In this document: positions 36,995-47,026 of the stretch, in pieces | How the letters are laid out: each line of letters begins with the position of its first letter | How positions within the stretch are numbered: position 1 is the first letter of the stretch | Assembly: GCF_020529025.1 (NCBI RefSeq) | Contig: NZ_JACNMM010000008.1 | Location: forward strand, 186,001-250,000 | Length of the DNA stretch: 64,000 nucleotides | Source of the DNA: Oceaniglobus trochenteri | GTDB lineage: Bacteria > Pseudomonadota > Alphaproteobacteria > Rhodobacterales > Rhodobacteraceae | Direction: 5' to 3' | Made by a program: the position numbers and the translations under genes | The notes under the pieces: model-generated | The model's database searches: none | What the model was told of the DNA's origin: nothing | The model's input: only the letters and a program-made list of their open reading frames with translations

Positions 36995-37866
36995 CCTCTT
37001 CGTCGAACGCCCCGCGCCGCGATCCGGCGCCTTCGCGCCTGGCCTACCGGATGCAGCGGCTTTTGCTGACGCCCTTCTTCCGGCGCCTGCTTTGGGTTGG
37101 TCTTCCGGCGCTGGTGCTGTCGCTTGTCGTTGGCATCTACCTGTCTGACCAGGCACGCCGCGACGGCATTACGCTCTGGGTGAACGACCTGAAGGCGACG
37201 GTGCGCGAACGGCCCGAATTCATGGTCAAGCTGATGGCCATCGACGGGGCCTCACCCGGCGTTTCCGACGATATCCGCGAGGTGGTGCCGATCGACTTTC
37301 CGGTCTCCTCGTTCGATCTGGACCTGCCGCGCATGCTGCGCGATGTGATGGCGCTGGATGCCGTGGCCAAGGCCGATCTGCGGGTCCGCCCGGGCGGTGT
37401 ACTTCAGATTTCGGTGGTCGAGCGTATTCCGGTGGCGATCTGGCGAAACGACGACACGCTTGACCTGCTGGACGACAAGGGCCACCGGGTGGCACCCCTC
37501 GCCGCGCGGGCCGAACGCCCCGATCTGCCGCTGATCGCCGGCCGGGGCGCCGAACGCGCGGTGGGCGAGGGCATTGAAATCGTCTCGGCCGCTGCCCCCC
37601 TTGCCGAACGGCTTCGCGGCCTAGTGCGGGTGGGCGAACGGCGCTGGGATGTCATTCTGGAGGGCGGTCAGACGATCAAGCTGCCCGAAGACGAACCGGT
37701 GCGCGCCCTTGAACAGGTGCTGGCGCTGGACGAGGCGCAGGATCTGCTGGCCCGCGATGTGTCGGACGTCGACATGCGCAACCCGCGCCGCCCGACGGTG
37801 CGCCTGGGCGAGGTCGCGGCCGAAACCCTGCGGGAAATACGTGTGATGGAACTGGGAGCCGATTGA
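36982..37866 (+). CDS. ftsQ: Cell division protein FtsQ
   Basis: A 294-residue bitopic protein: cytoplasmic N-terminus of about 35 residues, one membrane span (LLWVGLPALVLSLVVGIYLS), then a POTRA domain (VKLMAIDGASPGVSDDIREV) and the FtsQ/DivIB domain (VLQISVVERIPVAIWRNDD, WDVILEGGQTIKLPED). It would bridge FtsL/FtsB to the divisome. The ATG at 36982 lies within ddl with GAGG 7 nt upstream, so translation is coupled. The stop is 1 nt before the ftsA start. Confidence 0.92.
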   Translation: MQQMTSSSNAPRRDPAPSRLAYRMQRLLLTPFFRRLLWVGLPALVLSLVVGIYLSDQARRDGITLWVNDLKATVRERPEFMVKLMAIDGASPGVSDDIREVVPIDFPVSSFDLDLPRMLRDVMALDAVAKADLRVRPGGVLQISVVERIPVAIWRNDDTLDLLDDKGHRVAPLAARAERPDLPLIAGRGAERAVGEGIEIVSAAAPLAERLRGLVRVGERRWDVILEGGQTIKLPEDEPVRALEQVLALDEAQDLLARDVSDVDMRNPRRPTVRLGEVAAETLREIRVMELGAD

Positions 37867-37867
37867 G

Positions 37868-39202
37868 ATGACAGACCTTTACCAATCCCAGCGCGCGATG
37901 CGGGCCATGCGGCGGGCCGCGATGCAGCGGGGGGTGATTGCCATTCTCGACGTGGGGACGTCGAAGATCGCCTGCCTCGTGCTGCGCTTCGATGGCCCCG
38001 AGGCCTTTCGCGACAGCGACGGCGTGGGGTCGCTGGCCGGGCAGAGCAGCTTTCGCGTGATCGGCGCGGCGACAACCCGGTCGCGCGGCGTGCGGTTTGG
38101 CGAGGTCGATGCCATCCAGGAAACCGAACGCGCCATCCGCACCGCGGTGCAGGCGGCCCAGAAGATGGCCAATGTCCGGGTGGATCATGTGATCGCCTGC
38201 CTTGCCGGGGGCGCGCCGCGTTCTTACGGGCTAGCCGGGCAGATCGAGGTCGAGGGCAGCACCGTCAGCGAACAGGACGTGGCCCGCGTCATGGCCGCCT
38301 GCGACGTGCCCGACTTCGGCGAGGGGCGCGAGGTGCTGCACGCCCAGCCGGTGAACTTCGCGCTGGACCATCGCAGCGGCATGGCCGACCCGCGCGGCCA
38401 GACTGGCCATCAACTGGCCTGCGACATGCACCTGCTGACGGTGGACGGCAACGTCATCGCCAACCTTCTCTACTGCATCAAGCGTTGTGACCTGGAACTC
38501 GCCGGGCTGGCCTCCTCGGCCTATGTCAGCGGGATTTCCAGCCTGGTCGAGGATGAACAGGAACTGGGTGCTGCCTGTGTCGACATGGGGGGAGGGGCGA
38601 CCGGCATCTCGATCTTCATGAAGAAGCACATGATCTTTGCCGACAACGTGGGCCTTGGCGGCGATCAGGTCACCTCGGACATCTCGAAGGGGCTTCAGGT
38701 GCCCCTAGCGGTGGCCGAGCGGCTGAAGACGGTGCACGGCGGCGTCGTGGCCACCGGCATGGACGACCGCGACCTGATCGAGATCGGCGGCGAGACGGGC
38801 GACTGGGAGCTGGACCGGCGCACCGTTTCGCGGGCCGAGCTGATCGGGATCATGCGCCCCCGGGTCGAAGAGATTTTGGAAGAGGTGCGCGCCCGGCTGG
38901 ATGGCGCAGGCTTCGAACATCTGCCTTCACAGCAGGTGGTGCTGACGGGCGGCGCAAGCCAGATTCCGGGGCTGGATGGTCTGGCGCCCAAGATCCTGGG
39001 CCAGCAGGTGCGCATCGGTCGCCCGCTGCGGGTGCAGGGGCTGCCTCAGGCCGCCACGGGGGCCGGTTTTGCCAGCGCGGTGGGCCTGTGCCTTTTCGCG
39101 GCGCACCCCCAGGACGAGTGGTGGGATTTCGAGATTCCCGCCGATCGCTATCCCTCGCGGTCGTTGAAACGGGCCGTGAAATGGTTCAAGGATAACTGGT
39201 GA
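37868..39202 (+). CDS. ftsA: Cell division protein FtsA
   Basis: A 444-residue actin-like ATPase that anchors FtsZ to the membrane. It has a phosphate-binding loop IAILDVGTSKIACLVLRF, SHS2-containing subdomain 1C (FRVIGAATTRSRGVRFGEVD), the second phosphate loop CVDMGGGATGISIF, and the adenosine motif VVLTGGASQIPGLDGLA. The C-terminal amphipathic helix (RSLKRAVKWFKDNW) is the membrane-targeting sequence. It is followed by a 170-bp gap that could hold an extra ftsZ promoter. Confidence 0.95.
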   Translation: MTDLYQSQRAMRAMRRAAMQRGVIAILDVGTSKIACLVLRFDGPEAFRDSDGVGSLAGQSSFRVIGAATTRSRGVRFGEVDAIQETERAIRTAVQAAQKMANVRVDHVIACLAGGAPRSYGLAGQIEVEGSTVSEQDVARVMAACDVPDFGEGREVLHAQPVNFALDHRSGMADPRGQTGHQLACDMHLLTVDGNVIANLLYCIKRCDLELAGLASSAYVSGISSLVEDEQELGAACVDMGGGATGISIFMKKHMIFADNVGLGGDQVTSDISKGLQVPLAVAERLKTVHGGVVATGMDDRDLIEIGGETGDWELDRRTVSRAELIGIMRPRVEEILEEVRARLDGAGFEHLPSQQVVLTGGASQIPGLDGLAPKILGQQVRIGRPLRVQGLPQAATGAGFASAVGLCLFAAHPQDEWWDFEIPADRYPSRSLKRAVKWFKDNW

Positions 39203-39372
39203 TCGCAATATGCGGTGGATTTGGCGAAATACCGCTGAAAACAGCGAGGAATTGGCCACATTTTGTGGTGAAAAGGTGTTTTTTGGGTGACGTCGCTTCT
39301 GCGAAACGCTAGAATCACTGAAAACGACGGCAGCAAACCCCGAAACGGGATCAGAACAGGCGGACAGACCAG

Positions 39373-41049
39373 ATGACACTCAACCTCATGATGCCTCAGC
39401 AGGAAGAATTGAAGCCGCGGATCACCGTGTTCGGTGTCGGTGGTGCGGGCGGCAACGCCGTCAATAACATGATCGCAAAGCAGCTTGACGGGGTCGAGTT
39501 CGTGGTGGCCAACACCGACGCGCAGGCGCTGCAACAGTCCACCGCGCCCGCCAAGGTGCAGATGGGCGTGAAGGTGACCGAAGGTCTGGGTGCCGGTGCG
39601 CGTCCGTCGGTGGGTGCTGCCGCCGCCGAGGAAAGCATCGAACAGATCGTCGATCACTTGGCCGGTGCGCATATGTGCTTCATCACCGCCGGCATGGGTG
39701 GCGGCACCGGGACCGGCGCCGCGCCGATCATTGCGCAGGCCGCGCGCGAACTGGGTGTGCTGACCGTCGGCGTCGTGACCAAGCCGTTCCAGTTCGAAGG
39801 CTCCAAGCGGATGAAGCAGGCCGAGGAGGGTGTCGAAGCCCTTCAGAAGATGGTCGATACCCTCATCATCATTCCCAACCAGAACCTGTTCCGTCTGGCC
39901 AACGAAAAGACCACCTTCACCGAAGCCTTCTCGATGGCCGATGATGTGCTGTACCAGGGCGTCAAGGGCGTGACCGACCTGATGGTGCGCCCGGGCCTCA
40001 TCAACCTCGACTTTGCCGACGTGCGCGCCGTCATGGACGAGATGGGCAAGGCCATGATGGGCACCGGCGAGGGCGAGGGCGAGGATCGCGCGATCCAGGC
40101 CGCCGAAAAGGCCATCGCCAACCCGCTGCTGGACGAAATCAGCCTGCGTGGTGCCAAGGGCGTTCTGATCAATGTCACGGGCGGTCACGACCTGACCCTG
40201 TTCGAACTGGACGAAGCCGCCAACCGCATCCGCGAGGAAGTGGACCCCGAGGCAAACATCATCGTCGGTTCCACTCTGGACGAGATGATGGAAGGCCGGA
40301 TGCGCGTTTCGGTCGTTGCCACCGGCATCGACGCTTCCGAAGCGGTCCACGACATCCCCGTGCCGCGCCGCCGCATGGCCGAGCCGCTGCGCAACGCCAC
40401 CAGCCTGGAAGAGGCGGCCGCACCTGCGCCCGCCGCGGCCCCGGCCGCTCCGCGCCCGCAGCCCGCGCCCCAGCCTGCAAGGGAAGTGGCCCGCATCGCC
40501 GAGCCCGAGCCTGTCGAGGAAGAGATCGACGATTTCTTCGCCGACATGAACCCCCCGGCCCAGCAGGAGCGGGTGCAGGACCTGTTCGAAGACTCCGCGC
40601 AGGACGCTGAGGACGACGTGCCGCCCCCGGCCTATCGCCCCCAGGCCCCTGCCGCGTTCCGCCCCCGCGATGAAACCCCGGCCGAAGCCTTCGTCGCGCC
40701 CCGCGCGCCCAAGCCCGGCGCCCCTTCGCCCGAAGCGATGGCCCGGTTGCAAGCCGCTGTTCAGCGCGCTCCGGGGCAGGCGGGCCAGCAGCGCCCGACG
40801 CCGTCCTCTGCCCCCGCTGCGGCACCCCGCCCGGCGGCCCCTGCCGCGGCCGACCGTCCGCGCTTCGGCATCAATTCGCTGATCAACCGGATGACCGGCC
40901 ACCAGGAAGGCGGCGCGGACCGTGGGGCAGCCCCGGCTGCGGCACGTCGCGAACAGCCGCAGGTCAGCCGTCAGGAAGACCCGCAGGAAATGTCGCCCGA
41001 CCAGGAGCGGATCGAAATTCCCGCCTTCCTGCGCCGTCAGGCGAACTGA
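39373..41049 (+). CDS. ftsZ: Cell division GTPase FtsZ
   Basis: A 558-residue tubulin homologue that forms the Z ring. GTP-binding signature [12 protein letters not shown], plus [16 protein letters not shown] at the N-terminus and the T7 synergy region [11 protein letters not shown]. After about residue 330 comes a long Pro/Ala-rich linker (about 200 residues). The conserved C-terminal peptide is [12 protein letters not shown], which binds FtsA. The long linker is usual for Rhodobacterales but longer than in E. coli (383 residues in total). A perfect terminator follows. Confidence 0.97.
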   Translation: MTLNLMMPQQEELKPRITVFGVGGAGGNAVNNMIAKQLDGVEFVVANTDAQALQQSTAPAKVQMGVKVTEGLGAGARPSVGAAAAEESIEQIVDHLAGAHMCFITAGMGGGTGTGAAPIIAQAARELGVLTVGVVTKPFQFEGSKRMKQAEEGVEALQKMVDTLIIIPNQNLFRLANEKTTFTEAFSMADDVLYQGVKGVTDLMVRPGLINLDFADVRAVMDEMGKAMMGTGEGEGEDRAIQAAEKAIANPLLDEISLRGAKGVLINVTGGHDLTLFELDEAANRIREEVDPEANIIVGSTLDEMMEGRMRVSVVATGIDASEAVHDIPVPRRRMAEPLRNATSLEEAAAPAPAAAPAAPRPQPAPQPAREVARIAEPEPVEEEIDDFFADMNPPAQQERVQDLFEDSAQDAEDDVPPPAYRPQAPAAFRPRDETPAEAFVAPRAPKPGAPSPEAMARLQAAVQRAPGQAGQQRPTPSSAPAAAPRPAAPAAADRPRFGINSLINRMTGHQEGGADRGAAPAAARREQPQVSRQEDPQEMSPDQERIEIPAFLRRQAN

Positions 41050-41073
41050 CGCAGGGTCACGATTTTTACGGGA

Positions 41074-41099
41074 AAGGCCAGCGCAAGCTGGCCTTTTTT
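41074..41099 (+). terminator. Terminator of the dcw cluster after ftsZ
   Basis: AAGGCCAGC (41074-41082), loop GCAA, GCTGGCCTT (41087-41095) form a perfect 9-bp GNRA-type hairpin running directly into six T. A textbook intrinsic terminator about 25 bp after the stop. Confidence 0.92.
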
Positions 41100-41177
41100 C
41101 ATTTATAACAGGGCTTTATCGGTTTCATGGCGGGCAGGGGGCGAAAACCCGCCCTTCGCGCGACGGCATGTTTCAGA

Positions 41178-41207
41178 CCGTTACAAAGATTGAATTGTTT
41201 GTAACGG
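41178..41207. promoter_or_regulatory. Perfect 10-bp inverted repeat upstream of lpxC (candidate operator)
   Basis: CCGTTACAAA (41178-41187) and TTTGTAACGG (41198-41207) are exact reverse complements separated by 10 bp, with centres 20 bp (two helical turns) apart. This suits a dimeric regulator. There is no T-run after it, so it is not a terminator. It lies about 70 bp before the lpxC start, in the only gap between the ftsZ terminator and lpxC. Confidence 0.5.
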
Positions 41208-41274
41208 GCGGTGTGATTAGCTCTCTGTAACCACCGGGCACGACATCGGTGTGACAATAGCGGCGAGGCGGATC

Positions 41275-42195
41275 ATGCAAACCACATTGAAGTCACCGGT
41301 GACATTCACGGGCCTGGGCCTGCATTCGGGCAAACCTGTGCGCATGACCCTGCGTCCGGCTGCCGCCGAATTCGGGATCTGGTTTCGCCGCACTGACATT
41401 GCAGATGGCAACACGCTGATCCCCGCCCATTGGGATGCAGTAATGCCTTCGCAGCTTTGCACCCGTATCACAAACAACAATGGCGTGACCGTTTCCACCA
41501 TCGAACACATCATGGCGGCTGTCGCGGGGTGTGGCATCCAGAACCTGCTGATCGAGATCGACGGCCCCGAGGTTCCGATCCTTGACGGATCGTCCGCGCC
41601 CTTCGTCACCGCAATCCTGGCCCGCGGGCTGCGGGCGCTGGATGCGCCTGTCCGCGCCCTTGAGGTGCTTGAGACGGTCGAGGTGCGCAACGGCGATGCC
41701 TTTGCCCGCCTGTCGCCTGCCCAATCGCTTGAGATGGATTTCCACATCAGCTTTCCCGACGCCGCGATCGGCGTGCAGGACAAGTCGCTGAACATGGCCA
41801 ACGGCACCTTCGTGCACGAACTTTGCGACAGCCGCACCTTCTGCCGGCAGGCCGATGTTGACGCCATGCGCGCCCAGGGGCTTGCGCTGGGTGGCACGCT
41901 GGACAACGCCGTGGTGGTGGACGGGGCGCAGGTTTTGTCGCCCGGCGGGCTGCGCCACGCGGACGAGGCCGTGCGCCACAAGATGCTGGATGCCCTGGGC
42001 GATCTGGCCCTTGCGGGTGCACCGCTTCTGGCGCGTTACACCGGCTATCGGGCAGGTCACGCGATGACGAACGCCCTGCTGCGGGCGCTGTTTGCGCGCC
42101 CCGGTGCGTGCCGCATGGTGATCTGCGACGCCCCGATGGAGGCGCGTCTGCCCGGTGCGGGCCTGTCGCGCGGCGATGCTCCGCGCGCGCTCTGA
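41275..42195 (+). CDS. lpxC: UDP-3-O-acyl-GlcNAc deacetylase LpxC
   Basis: A 306-residue zinc amidase that commits UDP-acyl-GlcNAc to lipid A. It starts MQTTLKSPVTFTGLGLHSGK and shows STIEHIMAAVAGCGIQN (zinc His), VPILDGSSAPF, SRTFC, the KMLDALGDLALAGAPLL region with the zinc Asp, and GHAMTNALLRAL with the third ligand. GAGGCGG lies before the ATG at 41275; an in-frame GTG at 41251 is less likely. It is separated from ftsZ by a terminator and a candidate operator. Confidence 0.95.
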   Translation: MQTTLKSPVTFTGLGLHSGKPVRMTLRPAAAEFGIWFRRTDIADGNTLIPAHWDAVMPSQLCTRITNNNGVTVSTIEHIMAAVAGCGIQNLLIEIDGPEVPILDGSSAPFVTAILARGLRALDAPVRALEVLETVEVRNGDAFARLSPAQSLEMDFHISFPDAAIGVQDKSLNMANGTFVHELCDSRTFCRQADVDAMRAQGLALGGTLDNAVVVDGAQVLSPGGLRHADEAVRHKMLDALGDLALAGAPLLARYTGYRAGHAMTNALLRALFARPGACRMVICDAPMEARLPGAGLSRGDAPRAL

Positions 42196-42313
42196 TCCGG
42201 GGCGGTGATTTTGCCGCGCAAAGGCGTTTTGTACCGACTTTTAATATGCTAGACCAACCCGTAAGAGTGGGAACGCCCCGGTCGAACCAAGGGCGGCGTT
42301 GGAGGTATTTGGC

Positions 42314-43159
42314 ATGAAGTTTTCCTCGGGCAGGCACACACCCCTTGCCGCCTTGATGGCTGCGTCTTTGATGCTGGGCGCTTGCGGTGATGCCTTTTCC
42401 AGCCGCGACCAGCCACTTGAGAGCTTTTCGGCAGAAGACATCTACAAGCGCGCCGAATTCGAACTGGAATCGCGCAACCCCGACGAGGCGGCGCGCTATT
42501 TCGGTGAGGTCGAGCGTCTTTATCCCTATTCCGAATGGGCCAAGCGCGCGCTGATCATGCAGGCCTTTGCCTATCATCGCGACAAGGATTACGAATCCGC
42601 CCGCTCGTCGGCGCAGCGGTTCCTTGATTTCTATCCCGCTGATGAGGACGCGGCCTATGCCCAGTACCTGATGGCGCTGTCCTATTACGACCAGATCGAC
42701 GATGTGGGCCGTGACCAGGGGCTGACCTTCCAGGCCCTTCAGGCCATGCGCGAGGTGATCGAGAATTACCCCGACAGCGAATATGCCCGCTCGGCGATCC
42801 TCAAGTTCGATCTGGCCTTCGATCATCTGGCCGCCAAGGAAATGGAGATCGGGCGCTATTACCTCAAGCGCAAGAACTACTCGGCCGCGATCAACCGGTT
42901 CCGCGTGGTCGTCGAACAGTTCCAGACCACGACCCATACCCCCGAGGCGCTGCACCGCCTTGTCGAGGCCTATCTGTCGCTGGGCCTGAACGACGAGGCG
43001 CGAACCGCAGGCGCGATCCTCGGTCACAACTTCAAGTCCACCCCATGGTATCAGGACAGCTTTGCCCTGCTGACCGGGCAGGGGCTGACGCCCGAAGCCT
43101 CGGGAACAAGCTGGCTGCGCGATGTCTATCGTCAGGTGGTCAAGGGCGAATGGTTGTGA
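42314..43159 (+). CDS. bamD: Outer-membrane assembly lipoprotein BamD
   Basis: A 281-residue lipoprotein with signal MKFSSGRHTPLAALMAASLM and lipobox LGAC. Mature TPR repeats follow (AEFELESRNPDEAARYFGEV, WAKRALIMQAFAYHRDKD). They form the BamD scaffold that works with BamA on beta-barrel proteins. GGAGG precedes the ATG. The order lpxC-bamD-recN is widespread in alphaproteobacteria. Confidence 0.93.
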   Translation: MKFSSGRHTPLAALMAASLMLGACGDAFSSRDQPLESFSAEDIYKRAEFELESRNPDEAARYFGEVERLYPYSEWAKRALIMQAFAYHRDKDYESARSSAQRFLDFYPADEDAAYAQYLMALSYYDQIDDVGRDQGLTFQALQAMREVIENYPDSEYARSAILKFDLAFDHLAAKEMEIGRYYLKRKNYSAAINRFRVVVEQFQTTTHTPEALHRLVEAYLSLGLNDEARTAGAILGHNFKSTPWYQDSFALLTGQGLTPEASGTSWLRDVYRQVVKGEWL

Positions 43160-43192
43160 TCCCGGGGCATCCTCCCGACAGGTGATCTGAGA

Positions 43193-44842
43193 ATGCTGCG
43201 CGGTCTGGACATCAGAGACATGCTGTTGATCGACCGGCTGGAACTGATGTTTCAGCCGGGGCTCAACGTGCTGACCGGCGAAACGGGGGCGGGCAAGTCC
43301 ATCCTGCTGGATTCGCTCGGGTTTGTCCTTGGCTGGCGGGGGCGGGCCGAACTGGTGCGCCAGGGGGCCTCTCAGGGCGAGGTCACGGCGTGGTTCGACC
43401 TGTCGCCGCAGCACCCGGCGCGCGCGGTGCTGGAAGAGGCCGGTTTTCCCGTTGCCGACGAATTGATCCTGCGCCGGATCAACACCGCCGAGGGGCGCAA
43501 GACGGCCTTCGTCAACGACAGGCGCACCAGTGGCGAGGTGCTGCGCGCCCTGTCCGACACCCTGGTGGAACTGCACGGCCAGCACGACGACCGCGGCCTG
43601 CTGAACCCCCGGGGCCACATGGCTCTGCTTGACCAGTTCGCCGGCGTCGATCTGCCGCTGGCCGCCACCCGCGCCGCCTGGCGCAGTTGGAGCGCGGCAC
43701 GCAAGGCGCTGGAACAGGCGCAGAAAGAGATCACCGCGATCCGCGCCGAAGAGGATTTCCTGCGCCACGCTGTGGATGAACTGGACCAGCTTTCGCCCGA
43801 ACCCGGAGAAGAGGCGACCCTGGATGCCGAACGGCGCCGGATGCAGGGGGCCGAGCGGATCCGCGACAGCGTGCTGAGCGCGGTGCGCGCTCTGGGCGCC
43901 GACGGGGCCGAAGGGCAGATGGCCGATGCCATGCGCTGGCTGGATTCGGCGGCGGGGCAATCCGATGGCTTGCTGGACGGCCCGCTGGAAAGCCTGGGCC
44001 GCGCCATGAACGAACTGGCCGAGGCCGAGCAGGGGGTTTTGGCCTGTCTCGACGCGCTGGATTTCGACCCACGCACGCTCGAGGCGACCGAAGAGCGTCT
44101 GTTTGCCATCCGCGGCCTGGCCCGCAAGCATGGTGTGCTGCCCGACGACCTGTCGGGCTTTGCCGACGGGCTGCGCGGCCGCTTGAATGCCCTCGACGCC
44201 GGCGAGGCCGATCTGTCGCGCCTCTCGGGCGAGGTTGCGGCCGCCGAGACCGAATATACCGCCGCCGCCGAGCGGCTGACGGCGCTGCGCCAGGAAGCGG
44301 CCGAACGGTTGGACGCGGCCATGTCCGCCGAACTGGCACCGCTGAAGATGGAGCGCGCGGTTTTTGCCACCCGCGTCGCCCCCGCTGAACCCGGCCCCGA
44401 TGGCAGCGACAGCGTGGATTTCACCGTCGCCACGAACCCGGGCGCACCGGCAGGGCCGCTGGGCAAGATCGCCTCGGGGGGGGAGTTGTCGCGGTTCCTC
44501 CTGGCGCTCAAGGTCTGTCTGACCCGCAGCGATACCGGCCTGACCCTGATCTTCGACGAGATCGACCGCGGCGTCGGTGGCGCCACCGCCGATGCGGTGG
44601 GCCGCCGCCTGTCGTCGCTGGCCGAGGGGCAGCAGGTTCTGGTGGTCACCCATTCGCCCCAGGTTGCGGCGCTGGGGCAGCATCATTGGCGCGTGGAGAA
44701 GTCGGTTTCGGGCGATGTGACCACCTCGAACGTCGTGCCGCTGAACGCCGCGCAACGGGTGGATGAAATCGCCCGCATGCTGTCGGGCGACACCGTCACC
44801 GACGAGGCCCGTGGCGCGGCGGCGAAGCTGCTGACCGGTTAG
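43193..44842 (+). CDS. recN: DNA repair protein RecN
   Basis: A 549-residue SMC-like ATPase for double-strand-break repair. Walker A is LTGETGAGKSILLDSLGFVL, followed by a coiled-coil middle. The C-terminal ABC signature and Walker B follow: LGKIASGGELSRFLLALKV and LIFDEIDRGVGGATADAVG. The length is standard. It starts about 33 bp after bamD. LexA control is common for recN, but I saw no clear LexA box. Confidence 0.95.
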   Translation: MLRGLDIRDMLLIDRLELMFQPGLNVLTGETGAGKSILLDSLGFVLGWRGRAELVRQGASQGEVTAWFDLSPQHPARAVLEEAGFPVADELILRRINTAEGRKTAFVNDRRTSGEVLRALSDTLVELHGQHDDRGLLNPRGHMALLDQFAGVDLPLAATRAAWRSWSAARKALEQAQKEITAIRAEEDFLRHAVDELDQLSPEPGEEATLDAERRRMQGAERIRDSVLSAVRALGADGAEGQMADAMRWLDSAAGQSDGLLDGPLESLGRAMNELAEAEQGVLACLDALDFDPRTLEATEERLFAIRGLARKHGVLPDDLSGFADGLRGRLNALDAGEADLSRLSGEVAAAETEYTAAAERLTALRQEAAERLDAAMSAELAPLKMERAVFATRVAPAEPGPDGSDSVDFTVATNPGAPAGPLGKIASGGELSRFLLALKVCLTRSDTGLTLIFDEIDRGVGGATADAVGRRLSSLAEGQQVLVVTHSPQVAALGQHHWRVEKSVSGDVTTSNVVPLNAAQRVDEIARMLSGDTVTDEARGAAAKLLTG

Positions 44843-45241
44843 CAGGTTGGGTGGCCCGGCGCCTGTGGCCCGTTTCTCATGTCACTCATCGGTATGTGCT
44901 CCGAATTGACGGGGATCAATTGTCTTGGGTGCTGTCGGTCCGGAACTGGTCGCCGCGAAGAACGAACGGGATGTCGCGATCAACGAGGTGTGCGAGAGCG
45001 TTTGCGCAGCGCCTTGTGAGGTAAATCGCGCCTGTCGGCCGGGCGAAACAGCGGACGCACTGCGTGCCAACGCGCCGCCCATTGGGGGAAGGTGCCAAGT
45101 GAGCAGTTTGATGCAGCGCAGAATGCAATGCGGCAACTCTGGCCGCTACACTCAGAATTGGTCGCTGGTGAATTGCGAGGTGGCTCGCGAAAAATAGGGA
45201 AAACCGACCGTCTTCCAATGATCCGCACGGCAAGGGGAAAA
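44843..45241. other. Atypical, lower-GC segment without a recognised gene
   Basis: About 400 bp between recN and tRNA-Thr with visibly lower G+C than both sides. A minus-strand reading frame of about 100 codons crosses it (for example RRVGTQCVRCFARPTGAIYL and HLVDRDIPFVLRGDQF), but it lacks a convincing start and I could not match it to a family. AATTGA/TCAATT around 44907-44924 is a small inverted repeat. It could be the remnant of an element inserted next to the tRNA. Confidence 0.4.
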
Positions 45242-45316
45242 TGGTGCTGTGAGAGAGGATTGAACTCTCGACCTCACCCTTACCAAGGGTGTGCTCTACC
45301 ACTGAGCTACCACAGC
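45242..45316 (-). tRNA. tRNA-Thr (anticodon GGT)
   Basis: The 75-nt minus-strand cloverleaf has the acceptor GCTGTGG paired with TCACAGC, and an encoded CCA. The D arm is GCTC/GAGC with AGTGGTA. The anticodon stem CACCC/GGGTG holds the loop TTGGTAA, anticodon GGT. The T loop is TTCAATC. It stands alone, with no clear terminator nearby. Confidence 0.95.
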
Positions 45317-45579
45317 ATCTTCGTGGCGGGTGGATAAACGGTTGCGGGGAGGGGCGCAAGGGGGATCGGGCGGGTTTTTTCGGTCTTTTGGCAACTTGTC
45401 TGGCAAGCGCCCGAACGGCGGCAAAAACATGGATTCCGTCGCCTTTGGGCAGTCTCTCGTCGGGTCATCGCTGGCCCTGTCGGGCGGCCGGGTTGCATTC
45501 ACGCCACCGCCCGGGCGGTCGGGCCGGGGGCGGGCTGTCGAATCTGGACCGCGGGCCAAGGCTGGGTTAGGAACGCTGC

Positions 45580-45747
45580 ATGGCAAAGGCAAACGATCCG
45601 GGCAAGAATGCCAGACCGGTCAGCGACCGGGAAAAGCGGCTGAAGGCGGCGCTGAAGGCCAATCTGGCCCGGCGCAAGGCGCAGGCGCGGGCACGTTCGG
45701 AACAGGCAACGAAAACGGCGGACGACGATTCCGCCAAGGGCGAATGA
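45580..45747 (+). CDS. Small basic hypothetical protein upstream of murA
   Basis: 55 residues, [20 protein letters not shown] then [20 protein letters not shown], ending in DDDSAKGE. It is rich in Lys, Arg and Ala, very likely one helix, and has no known domain. TTAGGAAC lies about 8 nt before the ATG. The murA start is 13 bp downstream, so the two are probably one operon. A nucleic-acid-binding role would fit the charge but is not shown. Confidence 0.55.
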   Translation: MAKANDPGKNARPVSDREKRLKAALKANLARRKAQARARSEQATKTADDDSAKGE

Positions 45748-45760
45748 AAAGGGCAGGCAG

Positions 45761-47026
45761 ATGGATTCGATCATTGTAAAGGGCGGCGGTGAGCTGCGGG
45801 GCGAAATTCCGATCGCGGGCGCCAAGAACGCCTGCCTGACGCTGATGCCCGCCACCTTGCTGAGCGATGAACCGCTTACGCTGACCAACGCGCCGCGCTT
45901 GTCGGACATCGCGACGATGACGGCGCTGCTGCGTTCGCTCGGGGCCGAGGTCAGCAGCCTGCAGGACGGGCAGGTTCTGGTGATGTCGTCGCACAACCTG
46001 AACAATCACACCGCCGATTATGACATCGTGCGCAAGATGCGCGCCTCGATCCTGGTTCTGGGGCCGATGCTGGCGCGCGACGGTCATGCTGTCGTGTCGC
46101 TGCCCGGTGGATGTGCCATCGGGGCGCGGCCGGTCGATCTGCACCTGCGCGGGCTTGAGGCACTGGGCGCCGACCTGGAGCTGCGCGACGGTTACGTGCA
46201 CGCCAAGGCGCCCGGCGGGCTGAAGGGCGGGACGGTCGATTTCCCGCTGGTCTCGGTGGGGGCGACCGAAAACGTGCTGATGGCCGCAACCCTGGCCAAG
46301 GGAACGACGACGATCAACAACGCCGCGCGCGAGCCTGAGATCGTGGATCTGGCCCGGTGTTTGCGCCGCATGGGCGCGCAGATCGAAGGCGAGGGCACCA
46401 GCACCATCACCATTCAGGGTGTCGAAAAGCTGCACGGGGCCACGCATCCCGTTGTCACCGACCGGATCGAACTGGGCACCTATATGCTTGCCCCCGCGTT
46501 TTGCGGTGGCGAGGTGACCTGCCTTGGCGGGCGGATCGACCTTGTGGGCGCCTTCTGTGAGAAACTGGACGAGGCCGGAATTTCCGTCACCGAAACGCCC
46601 CGGGGCCTGACCGTGGCGCGCAAGAACGGCCGCATCAAGGCCGTGAACGTCACAACCGAACCCTTCCCCGGTTTCCCGACCGATCTTCAGGCGCAGATGA
46701 TGGCGCTGCTCTGCACGGCCGAGGGCACCAGCGTGCTTGAGGAAAAGATCTTCGAGAACCGCTTCATGCATGCGCCCGAGCTGATCCGCATGGGCGCCGA
46801 TATCGAGGTTCACGGCGGCACCGCAAAGGTGAAGGGCGTGGAACGGTTGAAGGGCGCGCCGGTGATGGCCACCGATCTGCGCGCTTCGGTCTCGCTGATC
46901 CTGGCGGGCATGGCGGCCGAGGGGGAAACCATGGTCAGCCGGGTCTATCACCTTGATCGCGGGTACGAGCGGGTCGAGGAAAAGCTGGGCGCCTGCGGTG
47001 CGCGGATCGAACGGGTGCGCGGATGA
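45761..47026 (+). CDS. murA: UDP-GlcNAc enolpyruvyl transferase MurA
   Basis: A 421-residue EPT-family enzyme for the first committed step of murein synthesis, adding enolpyruvate from PEP to UDP-GlcNAc. [20 protein letters not shown] opens the protein. The active-site loop [16 protein letters not shown] contains Cys118, the residue attacked by fosfomycin. Near the C-terminus [18 protein letters not shown] completes the fold. The MurB that follows in the pathway is about 10 kb upstream. It overlaps the next gene by 4 nt. Confidence 0.96.
   Translation: MDSIIVKGGGELRGEIPIAGAKNACLTLMPATLLSDEPLTLTNAPRLSDIATMTALLRSLGAEVSSLQDGQVLVMSSHNLNNHTADYDIVRKMRASILVLGPMLARDGHAVVSLPGGCAIGARPVDLHLRGLEALGADLELRDGYVHAKAPGGLKGGTVDFPLVSVGATENVLMAATLAKGTTTINNAAREPEIVDLARCLRRMGAQIEGEGTSTITIQGVEKLHGATHPVVTDRIELGTYMLAPAFCGGEVTCLGGRIDLVGAFCEKLDEAGISVTETPRGLTVARKNGRIKAVNVTTEPFPGFPTDLQAQMMALLCTAEGTSVLEEKIFENRFMHAPELIRMGADIEVHGGTAKVKGVERLKGAPVMATDLRASVSLILAGMAAEGETMVSRVYHLDRGYERVEEKLGACGARIERVRG

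Noticed and set aside
41050-41274. CtrA-type TTAA-N7-TTAA site before lpxC or ftsZ
   Set aside because: No such spaced pair could be found; only the TTTGTAACGG dyad stands out.
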